A stretch of 64,000 nt of DNA from Sphingomonas crocodyli (GCF_004005865.1 NZ_SACN01000002.1:434001-498000), one strand, 5' to 3'. Shown: positions 1-9,283, numbered from the stretch's first letter. Made by a program: numbers and translations. The notes: generated by a model from the sequence alone, not told the origin.

Positions 1-128
1 TCCTTCCCCACCTTCGAAGGCCCGTGCGAATAGACGCCGACCAGTTCGTAGAGCGGGTTCTCGATCACCGCGCGCAGCGACCGGCGGCCGACATTGCCGG
101 TGGTCCACTGGATAACGCGATAGGCCAT
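1..128 (-). CDS. Dihydrodipicolinate-reductase-like NAD(P)-dependent dehydrogenase (N-terminal part)
   Basis: Only the first 42 codons lie in the window; the gene runs off the left edge. The translation begins MAYRVIQWTTGNVGRRSLRA, with the Gly-x-Val-Gly turn of a Rossmann nucleotide-binding fold. It resembles the N-terminus of the dihydrodipicolinate-reductase / amine-dehydrogenase-like proteins common in sphingomonads and actinobacteria. The ATG at 126-128 (complement) is preceded by GGGAGAGAG, a good ribosome binding site. It diverges from the phosphatase gene at 274, and an 18-bp near-palindrome lies 22 bp upstream of its start. The substrate cannot be told from this fragment. Confidence 0.75.
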   Translation of the reverse strand, partial: MAYRVIQWTTGNVGRRSLRAVIENPLYELVGVYSHGPSKVGK

Positions 129-149
129 GTCTCTCTCCCGAACTTATCT

Positions 150-167
150 TGTAAACGATCGATTACA
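150..167. promoter_or_regulatory. Near-perfect 18-bp palindrome, candidate operator
   Basis: The sequence TGTAAACGATCGATTACA matches its own reverse complement except at one symmetric pair (positions 6 and 13). It sits 22 bp upstream of the start of the minus-strand dehydrogenase and about 105 bp upstream of the phosphatase start. TGTAA..TTACA ends are typical of TetR-family operators. Which protein binds here is not visible; no regulator gene adjoins it inside the window. Confidence 0.45.
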
Positions 168-273
168 TGGCGCATGAAGCGCAAGCAACATCGCGAAAAC
201 GCGAGACGGTTCGTCATCACATTGTCGCCGATCGGGCGGATGAGGCGGGCACCGTCAGTTTAGGGGACTTCTT

Positions 274-1350
274 ATGCGCATCACCGGCCGATTGGCTGTT
301 CTGATCCTAGCCACCGCACCTTTGCCGGCAATTGCCGCCGCGCCCACCGACGCGACCGTCACCCGCGTCGCGCCCGATAAGGTGCGGATCAGCTGGAAGG
401 ATGCGAACGGCGTCGACGTGCTGATGTCCGATCATGCCGATGCGACCGCGAAGGCATCGACCGTCGTCGCCACCGACGATCGCGACGGCGCCCACGAACA
501 GACCGTCCGCCCCGGCGAGCGCGCTTATTTCCTGCTGCGCGACCATAAGAGCGGCGATGCGATCCGCGTCGCCGAGCGCGTCCTCCCGCTCGCGCAGGGT
601 TCCAACTTCCGCGACGTCGGCGGCTATGCGGCTGCGGGTGGAAAGCATGTCAAATGGGGCATGATCTTCCGTTCGGGCGCGACGCCGATGCTCAGCGACG
701 CCGACGTGCAGCAGGTGTCGGGCCTCCACCTCGCGAACATGGTCGACCTGCGATCGTCGGAGGAGCGGCAGCTCGCGCCGTCGCGCATCTATGGCGTGCC
801 TTATAACGCGATCGGCTATTCGATGGCGCAGATCACTAATGCGATGAAGGCGACGGGCACGCCCGCCAACGCGGTGCCCACCAATGGCGACGCGCTCTAT
901 CGCCGCATGCCCGATATGCTCGCGCCGCAGATGAAGCTGCTGTTCGATCGCCTGCTCGATCGCTCCGGCCCGCTCGCCTACAATTGCTCGGCGGGGCAGG
1001 ACCGCACCGGCCTCGCCACCGCGCTCGTCCTCTCGGCGCTCGGCGTGTCGCGCGACGTGATCAAGGCGGATTATCTGCTGTCGACGCCGAACCGGCACCC
1101 CGAATGGGAAATGCCCTGGTTCGATCCGGCCGCTTACCCTGATAACGCCGCCGCGCAGATGTTCGCCCGGCCCAAGGATGCGCCGGTCCGCCCGGCCAAC
1201 CCGCTCTACATGCCCGATGGCACGCCGTTCATCACTTACGCGCTCGACCAGATCGACAAGGATTATGGATCGGTCGAAGGCTATCTGGACAAGAAGCTGG
1301 GCGTCAGCGCCGCCGACATCGCGACGTTGCGCGCAACCTATCTGGAATAG
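274..1350 (+). CDS. Secreted tyrosine-protein phosphatase (Y_phosphatase3 type)
   Basis: 358 residues. The first 23 or so form a signal peptide (MRITGRLAVLILATAPLPAIAAA), so it should act in the periplasm. A divergent N-terminal domain of about 90 residues precedes the phosphatase domain, which opens with NFRDVGGY and contains the P-loop C238-SAGQD-R244-TG, fitting CX5R with Cys238 as nucleophile and Arg244 as phosphate ligand. Bacterial members dephosphorylate phosphotyrosine, and some act on phosphoinositides; the substrate here is unknown. The ATG at 274 has only a weak upstream Shine-Dalgarno (TTAGGGGA). It is monocistronic, facing a small convergent gene 6 bp past its stop. Confidence 0.85.
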   Translation: MRITGRLAVLILATAPLPAIAAAPTDATVTRVAPDKVRISWKDANGVDVLMSDHADATAKASTVVATDDRDGAHEQTVRPGERAYFLLRDHKSGDAIRVAERVLPLAQGSNFRDVGGYAAAGGKHVKWGMIFRSGATPMLSDADVQQVSGLHLANMVDLRSSEERQLAPSRIYGVPYNAIGYSMAQITNAMKATGTPANAVPTNGDALYRRMPDMLAPQMKLLFDRLLDRSGPLAYNCSAGQDRTGLATALVLSALGVSRDVIKADYLLSTPNRHPEWEMPWFDPAAYPDNAAAQMFARPKDAPVRPANPLYMPDGTPFITYALDQIDKDYGSVEGYLDKKLGVSAADIATLRATYLE

Positions 1351-1356
1351 GTCGCG

Positions 1357-1626
1357 TCAGGCGGGTGGGGCATCGGCCTCGACAAGTTCGACGACCTCGA
1401 ACTCAAACCGATCCCACCCGCGCTGCTTCGCCGCCTCGGCGATCGCGGCTTTCTTGCCCGTCGCTTCCTTCAGCGACTTGGCATGCCCCCAGAACACCTC
1501 GGGCTTCCCTTCGCCGACATAGGCCACGATCCGCCAATAATGCGTAAAGGGCGACGCGGTCGGCCCGATCGTCTTGACGTAACCGTCGGCCATCCGGGCG
1601 ATGAGGTAGCGTTTCTTCTTGGCCAT
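1357..1626 (-). CDS. Small hypothetical protein (89 aa)
   Basis: The protein starts MAKKKRYLIARMADGYVKTI and ends in an acidic stretch (VVELVEADAPPA). It has no signal peptide or membrane segment, and it is rich in aromatic and basic residues. I recognise no family. It lies 28 bp downstream of the carboxylesterase stop on the same strand, so it could be the last gene of a LysR-esterase-orphan transcript. The codon pattern (G/C at third positions) is like that of the neighbouring genes, which supports real coding. Function unknown. Confidence 0.6.
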   Translation of the reverse strand: MAKKKRYLIARMADGYVKTIGPTASPFTHYWRIVAYVGEGKPEVFWGHAKSLKEATGKKAAIAEAAKQRGWDRFEFEVVELVEADAPPA

Positions 1627-1653
1627 GTTCGTTCCCGCAGCCCCCCGGTCGCC

Positions 1654-2307
1654 TCAGCCGATCACGCGCTTCGCGAACGCCGCCGCCGCCGCCAGACCGT
1701 CCTGCCCGACGCTATGCCCCACGCCTGGCGACACGTGCGTGTCGACCGCGACGCCGTTCGCGGTCAATGCGGTGGCGGCGAGATCCATCGACCGAAACGG
1801 GACAACGCCGTCGTCGGTGCCGTGGATCAGGAGGACGGGCGGACGGCTGCGGATATCGGCCTCCAGCCGGTCCGGGGCGACCAACATGCCGGAAATCCCG
1901 ACGATGCCGGCGACCGGGTCCGGGCGGCGCAGGCCGACGTGCAGCGCCATCATCGTCCCCTGGCTGAAGCCGACGAGGAGCAGGCGGTCGCTGGCGAGTC
2001 CAGCCGCTTCCAGTTCCTGCGTGATGAAGGCGTCCAGTCCAGGTGCCGCCGCTGCGGCTCCTGCGGCGCGTTCGGCCATCGAGAAGGTCTCGATCGGCCA
2101 CCACTGGTGCGCGGCGGCCATGCGCGGGATCATCGACGGGGCGTTGGGCGCAACGAAGGCGGCATCCGGAAGCACCGGCTGGATCATGGCGGCAAGCGAA
2201 ATGAGGTCGTCGCCGTTCGACCCGTAGCCGTGGATCAGAATGACGAGCGCGTTCGGCGCGGAGCCGGACAGCGGGGCGAGGCGGGGTCCGTCGATCAAGT
2301 CGTTCAT
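1654..2307 (-). CDS. Carboxylesterase / phospholipase-like alpha/beta hydrolase
   Basis: 217 residues, the normal size for the Abhydrolase_2 (carboxylesterase/acyl-protein thioesterase) family. An early [10 protein letters not shown] gives the oxyanion-hole region. The nucleophile is Ser115 in GFSQG, the acid is one of the two Asp in HGTDDG (about 165), and the base is His198 in GVGHS. The protein should be cytoplasmic. The ATG at 2305-2307 overlaps the stop codon of the upstream LysR gene as ATGA, which fixes the start and suggests translational coupling. Natural substrates of this family are short-chain esters or lysophospholipids; none can be assigned here. Confidence 0.85.
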   Translation of the reverse strand: MNDLIDGPRLAPLSGSAPNALVILIHGYGSNGDDLISLAAMIQPVLPDAAFVAPNAPSMIPRMAAAHQWWPIETFSMAERAAGAAAAAPGLDAFITQELEAAGLASDRLLLVGFSQGTMMALHVGLRRPDPVAGIVGISGMLVAPDRLEADIRSRPPVLLIHGTDDGVVPFRSMDLAATALTANGVAVDTHVSPGVGHSVGQDGLAAAAAFAKRVIG

Positions 2308-3284
2308 TCCTTTCGTTGGGCGGTGCTGGCGGCCCGCTTTCGTGGGGTGCGTGGATTGCGTGCCGCCACCGGTATCGCCTCGGCATTTCGGGCTGCTGCT
2401 ACGTCCCGTGCCAGGTCGATGAACGCACGGAAGGCTGCCGATGGGTTTCGCCGGCTGGGATAGTATAGGCACAGCGGTGCGAGCGGCGGTGTCCAATCCT
2501 CCAATATCTGCACGAGCCGGCCGGACGCGACGTCGTCGCGGATATCCGCCTCCATGAAGAAGCCTATGCCGATGCCATCGAGGACGGCGATGCGGGAAAG
2601 GCTGGCCTCGTCGAGCGTAATGGGACCCTGCACTTCGATCTGGACGGCCTGCCCGTCCTTCTCGAAGTGCCATCGGTAGAGCGCGCCATTGGGCAGGCGG
2701 ATGCGTAGGCATGGATGCGCCAGCAGGTCGTGCGGCATGCGCGGCGTCTCGCGATCCCTCAAAAAATCCGGGGATGCCACGACGGCGAACCGCCTTGCGG
2801 GTCCGAGCGGGATGGCGATGGTGTCGATCGGGACCAGCTCCGCCGTCCGGATGCCGAGGTCGAATCCCTCGGCCACGACGTCGACCAGCCGCCCCTCCGT
2901 GACGAGGTCGATGTGGACCTTCGGATGTCGTCGGAGGAATTCGAGCACCAGCGGGCCAAGTATCTCGCGGGCAGCAGTCGCGAAGGAATTGATACGCAAC
3001 GTGCCGGAGGGCGTCTCCTGCTGCGACCTCGCCATATTCATTGCGTCGTGGATGCTTTCCACCGCAGGCCCGATCTGGCCGACGAAGGTCCGCCCCGCAT
3101 CGGTCAGCGATACGCTGCGTGTCGTGCGGTTGAACAGGCGCACACCGATCTGCCGCTCGAGCTTGGCGACCGCGTTGCTGAGCGCGGTGGAGGACATGCC
3201 GAGGTCAACCGCCGCCGCGCGAAAGGATCCGCGATGGACGATGGCGAGGATCGCCTCCAGCTCTATCAATCCCGATCGCGCCAT
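2304..3284 (-). CDS. LysR-family transcriptional regulator
   Basis: 326 residues. The winged helix-turn-helix occupies residues 5-64 ([20 protein letters not shown], then the [15 protein letters not shown] wing), followed by a substrate-binding domain at roughly 90-295. The last 30 residues are a basic, Arg/Ala-rich tail not usual in the family. It is transcribed divergently from the SnoaL/SDR pair starting at 3403, the classic LysR arrangement, so that pair is its most likely target. Its stop overlaps the esterase start. The effector is not known. Confidence 0.9.
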   Translation of the reverse strand: MARSGLIELEAILAIVHRGSFRAAAVDLGMSSTALSNAVAKLERQIGVRLFNRTTRSVSLTDAGRTFVGQIGPAVESIHDAMNMARSQQETPSGTLRINSFATAAREILGPLVLEFLRRHPKVHIDLVTEGRLVDVVAEGFDLGIRTAELVPIDTIAIPLGPARRFAVVASPDFLRDRETPRMPHDLLAHPCLRIRLPNGALYRWHFEKDGQAVQIEVQGPITLDEASLSRIAVLDGIGIGFFMEADIRDDVASGRLVQILEDWTPPLAPLCLYYPSRRNPSAAFRAFIDLARDVAAARNAEAIPVAARNPRTPRKRAASTAQRKE

Positions 3285-3402
3285 TGTCCCGTTTTCCGTG
3301 ACACCTCATCCCATTCTATCCCGATTATCATGAAGGCCGTCCATCCATAGTTTGTGAAGGCGAGGGCGGTGCGAACGCTTCCGCCAGGACATGGAGGATA
3401 TG

Positions 3403-3732
3403 ATGGTGATCGATTTGCCGGCCCCGATCGCGGGCTATTTCGAAGCGGACGGCGCGCGCGATGCGTCCGCTGCCGCCGACTGCTTCACGACGGGCGCCGT
3501 CGTTCACGACGACGGACATGTTCATACGGGTCGCGATGCGATCCGCGGATGGATCGAAGACTATTTTGCGCGATACAATTCCTTCGCCGAGCCGTTCGCC
3601 ATCGCAGAGGAGGGTGGCCGCACGGTGGTGTCGACGCATGTGGCCGGCGATTTTCCGGGCAGCCCGATCGATCTGCGTTACATGTTCACCCTGGCGGATG
3701 GCGGTATCTCCGATCTGGAGGTCAAGCCATGA
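3403..3732 (+). CDS. SnoaL-like / NTF2-fold protein
   Basis: About 110 residues with the SnoaL-like pattern: an acidic helix ([17 protein letters not shown]), a VHDDG strand, GRDAIRGWI and a C-terminal sheet. The fold is a small cone-shaped pocket used by hydrolases, isomerases and ligand carriers. Three in-frame ATGs compete (3391, 3400, 3403). GGAGG at 3393-3397 lies 5 nt before the ATG at 3403, which therefore looks best. The stop overlaps the downstream SDR start (ATGA), so the two form one operon, probably under the divergent LysR. Confidence 0.75.
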   Translation: MVIDLPAPIAGYFEADGARDASAAADCFTTGAVVHDDGHVHTGRDAIRGWIEDYFARYNSFAEPFAIAEEGGRTVVSTHVAGDFPGSPIDLRYMFTLADGGISDLEVKP

Positions 3733-4502
3733 TCCCGTTTCTGTCGCTGGAGGGGCGACGTGCCCTCATCACCTCCGGCACCCGTGGTGCCGGCGCGGCC
3801 ACGGTGTCCTTGTTCCGTGGACTCGGCGCCCAGGTTCTCACGACCGCGCGCTCGAAGCCCCACGATCTTCCCGACGAACTGTTCGTTGCCGCTGACCTGT
3901 CGACGGCGGAAGGTTGCGCGACGCTCGTCGATGCGGTGCGCGAGCGGCTGGGTGGAGTCGACATCATCGTGCACATGCTCGGCGGATCGTCCTCGCCGCC
4001 GGGTGGATTTGCCGCCCTTGGCGACGAGCAATGGACGAACGAGCTTAACCTCAACCTGATGCCGGGAGTGCGCCTCGATCGCGCGCTGGTGCCGGACATG
4101 GTCTCGCGGGGTTCGGGCGTGGTCATCCATGTCACCTCGATCCAGCACGTCATGCCGCTGCCGGAAGCGACGACCGCCTACGCGTCGGCCAAGGCGGCGC
4201 TCTCGACCTACAGCAAGAGCCTGTCGAAGGAGGTGTCGCCTGCGGGGGTTCGCGTCGTCCGGGTGTCGCCCGGCTGGATCGAGACCGAGGCGACCGTCGA
4301 TTTCGTGAAGCGGATCGGTGGCGAGGCTGATCCCGAGGAAGGGAAGCGGATCATCATGGCGTCGCTCGGCGGCATTCCGCTTGGCCGGCCTTCCAGGCCC
4401 GACGAGGTGGCGGACCTGATCGCGTTCCTCGCCTCCGATCGCGCCTCCAGCATAACGGGGACCGAGTTTGTGATCGATGGCGGCACCGTGCCGACCGCCT
4501 GA
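3729..4502 (+). CDS. SDR-family oxidoreductase
   Basis: 257 residues, the classical short-chain dehydrogenase size. The cofactor motif is GTRGAG (residues 17-22), and the catalytic residues are Ser137, Tyr151 and Lys155 (YASAK). A PGW..TE segment follows, and the FVIDGG ending is typical. Arg41 after the second strand would favour NADP(H). The ATG overlaps the SnoaL-like stop as ATGA. This type of SDR plus SnoaL pair often works on small carbonyl compounds, but the substrate is not apparent. tRNA-Arg follows on the opposite strand, with its 3' end 9 bp beyond the SDR stop. Confidence 0.85.
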   Translation: MIPFLSLEGRRALITSGTRGAGAATVSLFRGLGAQVLTTARSKPHDLPDELFVAADLSTAEGCATLVDAVRERLGGVDIIVHMLGGSSSPPGGFAALGDEQWTNELNLNLMPGVRLDRALVPDMVSRGSGVVIHVTSIQHVMPLPEATTAYASAKAALSTYSKSLSKEVSPAGVRVVRVSPGWIETEATVDFVKRIGGEADPEEGKRIIMASLGGIPLGRPSRPDEVADLIAFLASDRASSITGTEFVIDGGTVPTA

Positions 4503-4511
4503 CGACGATTT

Positions 4512-4588
4512 TGGCGCGCCCGGCAGGACTCGAACCTGCAACTCCAAGCTTAGAAGGCTCGTGCTCTATCCAATTGAACTACGGGCGC
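4512..4588 (-). tRNA. tRNA-Arg (anticodon TCT)
   Basis: The complement folds as a full cloverleaf: acceptor stem GCGCCCG/CGGGCGC, D arm GTTC..GAGC, anticodon stem CGAGC/GCTTG with loop CTTCTAA giving anticodon TCT (reads AGA), T arm GCAGG-TTCGAGT-CCTGC, discriminator G and an encoded CCA. Length 77 nt. AGA is a rare codon in this high-GC genome. Confidence 0.95.
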
Positions 4589-4646
4589 GCGGTGCGGGGC
4601 GCATAGCGTGGATTGCGCGGGGATGGAACCGCGCTACTCTACCGAA

Positions 4647-5396
4647 ATGAACGCCAGTCACCCCGACACGCTCGCCGCCGTCGATGCCGCCCAGTTGTCG
4701 GGGCGGCCGCTGCGCTATTTCGATTTCATGATGGCGGCGTTCGTCACCATCCTGTTGCTGTCGAACGTGCTGGGCGCGGGCAAGGTCGCGATCATCGATC
4801 TGCCGGGGATCGGGCCGTGGCCGTTCGGGGCGGGCATCCTGTTCTTCCCGATCGGCTATGTCCTCGGCGACGTGCTGACCGAAGTCTACGGCTATGCCCG
4901 CGCGCGCCGCTGCATCTGGGCGGGGACGGCGGCGATGCTGTTCATGGCGTTGATGAGCTATGTGGTGGTAGCACTTCCGCCCGCGCCCGACTGGACCGGG
5001 CAGGCGGCGTATGAGGCCGTGTTCGGGCAGGTGCCGCGCATCGTGATCGCGTCGATCTGCGCCTTTTGGGCGGGCGAGTTCGTCAACAGCTTCGTCATGG
5101 CGAAGATGAAGGTCTGGTCGAAGGGCGATCATCTGTGGATGCGCACGATCGGGTCGACGATCGCGGGGCAGGGCGTCGACAGCCTGATCTTCTATCCGCT
5201 CGCCTTCTGGGGCGCTGCGGGCTGGACGAATGCGTTGGTCCTCAAGGTGCTGGCGACCCAGTGGATCCTGAAGGTGTCGTGGGAGGTGATCCTCACCCCG
5301 CTCACCTATCTCGTCGTCGGCTTCCTCAAGAAGCGTGAGGGCGTCGACATCTACGATCAGTCGACCGATTTCACGCCCTTCGCGACGAAGATCTAG
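4647..5396 (+). CDS. Queuosine-precursor transporter (YhhQ/DUF165 family)
   Basis: About 249 residues with six hydrophobic segments. It carries the family signatures ILLLSNVLG, a PIGYVLGDVLTEVYGY stretch, and a FPLAFWG-like segment (FYPLAFWGAAGW). The E. coli member takes up queuosine precursors (preQ0/preQ1) that are salvaged for tRNA modification. The start is uncertain. The ATG at 4647 gives the usual length; in-frame starts at 4608 and 4623 would add 13 or 8 residues, and none has a strong Shine-Dalgarno. It is divergent from tRNA-Arg. Queuosine concerns Asn/Asp/His/Tyr tRNAs, so the tRNA-Arg neighbour is probably coincidental. Confidence 0.85.
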   Translation: MNASHPDTLAAVDAAQLSGRPLRYFDFMMAAFVTILLLSNVLGAGKVAIIDLPGIGPWPFGAGILFFPIGYVLGDVLTEVYGYARARRCIWAGTAAMLFMALMSYVVVALPPAPDWTGQAAYEAVFGQVPRIVIASICAFWAGEFVNSFVMAKMKVWSKGDHLWMRTIGSTIAGQGVDSLIFYPLAFWGAAGWTNALVLKVLATQWILKVSWEVILTPLTYLVVGFLKKREGVDIYDQSTDFTPFATKI

Positions 5397-5405
5397 CAGC
5401 CCCCC

Positions 5406-6548
5406 ATGATCTGCATCGTCGAGCCGACATATGCCGGGTTCGATCACGCGCCGTTCAACGCCGCGATCATCCGCGCGACCGCATTGGCCTTTCCGGACGA
5501 GCCGATCGCCTTCGCATCGACCCCCGAACATCGCGCGCATGTCGCGCAGCTGGGCGATCTGCCCGCGGGGCTGCGCACGATCGATATCGATGTGCCCGCG
5601 ACAGGGGGGCAGAGCGTCGGCCGCATCGTCGCGCAATGGCGCGCGCTGCGCACCGCGATCCGGGCGAGCGGCGCGGACAAGGTGCTGCTGCTGTCGTCGG
5701 CGGGGGAGACCTTCTTCGCGATCCGCCTGATCCTGTGGGCCTTTGCGCGGGTGCGGCTGTCGGTCGTCCTGCACGGCAACCTCGTCTATGCGGTCGGCTG
5801 GCGATCGAAGGATCCGCGCCACCGCCTGATCGACTATCGCACCGGCCTGCGCGTCGCGCGCAGCGATCGGGTGCGGATGATCGTGCTGGAGCCGTCGATC
5901 AAAGAGGCCGCGATCCGGCTCGGCGTGCTCGGCGCCGATCGCTTCGGCGTCTGGCCGCATCCGATCAATGAGGAGGAGCGCGACGGTGGCGCCCCGATCG
6001 ACCCGGCCGCAATGGATTCTGGCCGCCCGATCCGCATCGCCTTTCTGGGCGCGGCGACGCGGCGCAAGAATTTCCACCTGTTCGTCGATCTGGTCCGCCG
6101 CGTGCGCGCGAAAAGCGCGCGCTACCGCTTCAGCCTGATCGGTTTCCAGATGGAGGATTTCAGCGACGCGGCCGATGTCGTCGATCTGCCTGCCGCGCCG
6201 CTCGATCGCGCGGCCTATATCGCGGCGCTGCGCGAGGTGGATTATGTCCTCCTCCCGCTCGCCGCGCCCTATGAACTTTCGGCCAGCGGCACTTTGCTCG
6301 ATTGCGTCACCACCGCCCGTCCGATTATGGCGCTGAACCTGCCTGCGGCGCGCGCGATCGCGGACGAGACGGGCGATATCGGGTTCATCTGCGACACGAT
6401 GGAGGAGATGGAGACCTTGCTGCTGTCGGGCGATGCCGTTGCCGATCCCGCGCGCCATGCCGCCTTCCGCGCGCATCTGTCCGCCGCGGCCGATCGGCGC
6501 ACGCCCGCCGCGCTCGCCCCCCTGATCCGGGCCGATCTGACGCGATGA
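5406..6548 (+). CDS. Glycosyltransferase (GT4-like)
   Basis: 380 residues with two Rossmann-like halves and no signal peptide. The second half contains the GT-B C-terminal pattern IAFLGAATRRKNF (about 214-226), then LPLAAPYELSASGTLLDCV (the usual acidic donor-site region, here with an unusual PYELSASG) and a REVDYVLLPL strand. It likely transfers a sugar from a nucleotide donor during surface polysaccharide assembly. The stop overlaps the flippase start as ATGA, so the two are co-translated. Donor and acceptor are unknown. Confidence 0.75.
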   Translation: MICIVEPTYAGFDHAPFNAAIIRATALAFPDEPIAFASTPEHRAHVAQLGDLPAGLRTIDIDVPATGGQSVGRIVAQWRALRTAIRASGADKVLLLSSAGETFFAIRLILWAFARVRLSVVLHGNLVYAVGWRSKDPRHRLIDYRTGLRVARSDRVRMIVLEPSIKEAAIRLGVLGADRFGVWPHPINEEERDGGAPIDPAAMDSGRPIRIAFLGAATRRKNFHLFVDLVRRVRAKSARYRFSLIGFQMEDFSDAADVVDLPAAPLDRAAYIAALREVDYVLLPLAAPYELSASGTLLDCVTTARPIMALNLPAARAIADETGDIGFICDTMEEMETLLLSGDAVADPARHAAFRAHLSAAADRRTPAALAPLIRADLTR

Positions 6549-8101
6549 GCCGTCCCCCGCTCGAAATGCCCGAGGCGCCCGAGCCGCTGCCCGAACCCGA
6601 GGAGGTGGCCGCCGCCTCGCTGACCGGCAAGACGATATTGGGCGCGGTGTGGATGGTCGGCTGGCGCATGACGACGCGGCTCGTCGGCCTGTTCAGCACG
6701 CTCGTCCTCGCGCGCCTGCTGGCGCCCGGCGATTTCGGCTTGGTCGCGATGGCGACGGTGCTGTCGGGCGCGATCGACGCGATTTCGACGATGGGGCTGG
6801 TCGAGGCGCTGGTGCGCCACCCGCGTTACGAGGCGCGGCTGCTCAACGCCGCCTTCTCGCTCCAGTTGCTGCGCGGGATAGCGACGGCGGCGGTCACGAT
6901 GCTGCTCGCCTGGCCGGCGAGTCTCTGGTTCCACGAACCGCGCCTGTTCCTGCTGATGATGCCGCTCGCGCTCGGGTCGATCATCGCGGGGCTGGAAAAT
7001 ATCGGTATCGTCGAGTTCCGGCGCGAAATGCGCTTCGATATGGAATTTCGCCTGCTCGCCATTCCCCGGCTGCTGCAGGTCGTCATCACGATCATCCTCG
7101 CCTTTACGCTCAAATCCTATTGGACGCTGGTGATCGGCATCGTCGCGGGCAAGCTGCTGCGGCTCATCATGACCTATGTCGCGCACCCCTATCGCCCGCG
7201 CTTCTCGCTGGAGGGGTGGCGCGAGCTGATCGGCTTCTCGTTCTGGACGTGGCTCAGCGGGCTGGCGTCGATGGTGTGGGATCGGGTCGATCCGGTCATC
7301 ATCGGCCCGGCCTTCGGCGCGGCGGCGCTCGGCACCTACCTGCTCGGCATGGAGATCGCGACCCTGCCGATCACCGAACTGGTCGCCCCCGCCGGCGCCG
7401 CCCTCTACGCCGGCGTGGCGCGGGCGCGCGGCCGGGATGGGGAGGTGGTGACGATGTCGCTGCCGATCGTCGCCTTGCTGATGCTGGGCATCGCGCCGCT
7501 CACGATCGGCCTGTCGGCGACGTCGGGCTATGTGGTCGATGTGCTGCTGGGTTCCAAATGGACCGCCGCGCAGCCGCTGATGTCGATCTTCGCCTTCACC
7601 TGCCTGTTCGCGCCGTTCAGCTATGTCTGCACCACGATCCTGCTGGCCAGCGGGCGAATGCGCCAGAATTTCCAGGTCGTGGCGATGAGCGCGGCGGTCA
7701 AGGTCGCGGTGCTGAGTGCGGCCACCGCGCTGACCAAGCGGCCCGAACTGATCGCCATCGCATCGGTTTGCACCAATTTCGTCGAAGCCAGCCTGTTCGT
7801 GATCCAGGTCCGCCGGCTGGGCGACATCGGCTGGTCGGCGGCGCGCGGCGGGCTGCTGCGCATCATCCTGACCGGGATCGTCGTCGCCGGCCTGCTCTAC
7901 CTCAGCGGCCTTGCGTGGCGCGCGCCCGAGGCGATCGGGGTGTGGCCGGCTCTGCTCAAGGGCGCGTCGCTCGGCATCGCGACGCTCGTGGCCGCCGCGA
8001 TCATCCAGCTGGCCATGTGGCACATCGTCGGCCGCCCGGTCGGGCCGGAGCAGCGCGTCCTCGATCTGGTCGGCACCCGGCTGAAGCGGCGCTTCGGCTA
8101 G
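6545..8101 (+). CDS. Lipopolysaccharide-biosynthesis flippase (Wzx/MOP superfamily)
   Basis: 518 residues. An acidic, proline-rich N-terminal tail of about 25 residues precedes a polytopic region with about 12 membrane helices. Family-like segments include LARLLAPGDFGLVAMA (about 57-72), an EFRRE loop and a WDRVDPVIIGP segment (about 255-265). Members move polyprenyl-linked oligosaccharides across the inner membrane. It is coupled by ATGA to the upstream glycosyltransferase and meets the convergent GT2 gene tail to tail (shared CTAG at 8098-8101). Together the three genes form a small exopolysaccharide locus without polymerase or export genes in view. Confidence 0.85.
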   Translation: MSRPPLEMPEAPEPLPEPEEVAAASLTGKTILGAVWMVGWRMTTRLVGLFSTLVLARLLAPGDFGLVAMATVLSGAIDAISTMGLVEALVRHPRYEARLLNAAFSLQLLRGIATAAVTMLLAWPASLWFHEPRLFLLMMPLALGSIIAGLENIGIVEFRREMRFDMEFRLLAIPRLLQVVITIILAFTLKSYWTLVIGIVAGKLLRLIMTYVAHPYRPRFSLEGWRELIGFSFWTWLSGLASMVWDRVDPVIIGPAFGAAALGTYLLGMEIATLPITELVAPAGAALYAGVARARGRDGEVVTMSLPIVALLMLGIAPLTIGLSATSGYVVDVLLGSKWTAAQPLMSIFAFTCLFAPFSYVCTTILLASGRMRQNFQVVAMSAAVKVAVLSAATALTKRPELIAIASVCTNFVEASLFVIQVRRLGDIGWSAARGGLLRIILTGIVVAGLLYLSGLAWRAPEAIGVWPALLKGASLGIATLVAAAIIQLAMWHIVGRPVGPEQRVLDLVGTRLKRRFG

Positions 8102-9111
8102 TCGCGCAGCAGCGCGGTCGCCAGCCGCGATGCCTGCCGCCAGAACCCCGCCAGAGCGAGTCGGGTGACCATCTTCCACCCCTTGGGCAATCGCCCGCCC
8201 GCGCGGACATAGTCGATCAGCACGCGAAAGCCCGGCCCGGCCAGCGCGCTCGTCGGATATTCGATCCGTTCGATCACCGAAGCACGCACCCGCTGGCTGT
8301 CGCCCGGTCGGCCGGTAATCACCTCGACCGCGCCAAGGCCGTCCAGCCCCGGTAGCGGATCGACCGCGCCCAGCGTGTCGCGCTGCCCCGCCTTGCGCTG
8401 CTCATGGCTGATCCACGCCATCGCCGCCCATGCGGTTTGCACCGCCAGATTGCGGTCGCTCACCTGGCCGGCATGCTGGCGATAATAGGTGAGAGCATCG
8501 GGCAGGTTGGCCAGCTTCGTCACCTCCGACAGCCGCAACCACAGGTCCAGATCCTCGCAATATCGGAACTGCGGGCGGTATCCGCCGATCGCGCGGAGCA
8601 AGTCCGTGCGCATCAGCACGCTCGCATGGTTCATCAGCGGGGTATAGGGCGTGGTCAGCGCCACCCGGAACGCCGCATCGTCCAGCGGATAGGGCCGCGC
8701 CATCGGCCATTCGCGGCCTGCGTTGTCGAAATAGCAGGTCTGCGTGCCGACGACGCCATAGTCCGGATGCGCATCGAGAAAGGCGATCTGCCGTTCGATC
8801 CGGCCGGGTGTGCAGCGATCGTCGCCGTCCATTCGCCCGATCAGGTCGCCGCGCGCCTCCCCCAGCATCCGGTTCAGGCTGGCGATGAAGCCGCGATTCT
8901 CCTGATGGATTGCGCGGATGCGGGCATCGCGCGCGGCATAGCCGTCGATGATCGCGCCCGAACCGTCGGTCGATCCGTCATCAACGATCAGGAATTCGAA
9001 ATCGGTGAAGCTCTGCGCCAGGATCGCGTCGATCGCGGCGGGCAGATAGGCGGCATTGTTATAGACCGCCATCAGGACGCTGACGCGCGGTATGTCGGTG
9101 CCTGGCCCCAT
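8098..9111 (-). CDS. Family 2 glycosyltransferase
   Basis: 337 residues with a GT-A fold at the N-terminus: VSVLMAVYNN (about 10-19), VDDGSTDGS, and the DxD-type metal/nucleotide motif in GRMDGDDR (about 92-99). The acceptor-side sequence YCEDLDLWLRLSE fits the ED-type catalytic base. There are no membrane helices, so it is cytosolic or peripheral. It converges on the flippase gene and belongs to the same polysaccharide locus by position. It begins upstream of a palindromic repeat (9153-9276). Confidence 0.85.
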   Translation of the reverse strand: MGPGTDIPRVSVLMAVYNNAAYLPAAIDAILAQSFTDFEFLIVDDGSTDGSGAIIDGYAARDARIRAIHQENRGFIASLNRMLGEARGDLIGRMDGDDRCTPGRIERQIAFLDAHPDYGVVGTQTCYFDNAGREWPMARPYPLDDAAFRVALTTPYTPLMNHASVLMRTDLLRAIGGYRPQFRYCEDLDLWLRLSEVTKLANLPDALTYYRQHAGQVSDRNLAVQTAWAAMAWISHEQRKAGQRDTLGAVDPLPGLDGLGAVEVITGRPGDSQRVRASVIERIEYPTSALAGPGFRVLIDYVRAGGRLPKGWKMVTRLALAGFWRQASRLATALLRD

Positions 9112-9152
9112 GTTGGGGATTTAGCGGTTGGCGAGGTGCGAGTCAGTCAAAA

Positions 9153-9276
9153 ATCCTCCCCGGTACGGGGAGGGGGACCGCGAAGCGGTGGAGGGGGCAG
9201 GAGGCTGGCGACATCGCCCTTGATCAGCCCCCTCCGTCATGCCTTCGGCATGCCACCTCCCCGTACCGGGGAGGAA
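9153..9276. repeat. Mosaic palindromic intergenic repeat, copy A
   Basis: About 124 bp with terminal inverted arms (ATCCTCCCCGGTACGGGGAGG and CCTCCCCGTACCGGGGAGG) and a second pair, GGAGGGGGC and GCCCCCTCC. Between these sit short exchangeable hairpin tips: ACCGCGAAGCGGT on the left and CATGCCTTCGGCATG on the right. It fills the gap between the GT2 and histidine kinase genes, both on the minus strand. Related copies are at 17109, 27378 and 28014. Confidence 0.85.
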
Positions 9277-9283
9277 TGGGGAG

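Noticed and set aside
4512..4588. Functional link between tRNA-Arg and the queuosine-precursor transporter
   Set aside because: Queuosine modifies GUN-anticodon tRNAs (Asp, Asn, His, Tyr), so adjacency to tRNA-Arg(TCT) is most likely chance.
6269..8179. Very long antisense reading frames (for example opposite the flippase, glycosyltransferase and receptor genes)
   Set aside because: They are the usual high-GC shadows: Arg/Asp/His-rich, without domains, and opposite genes with clear families.
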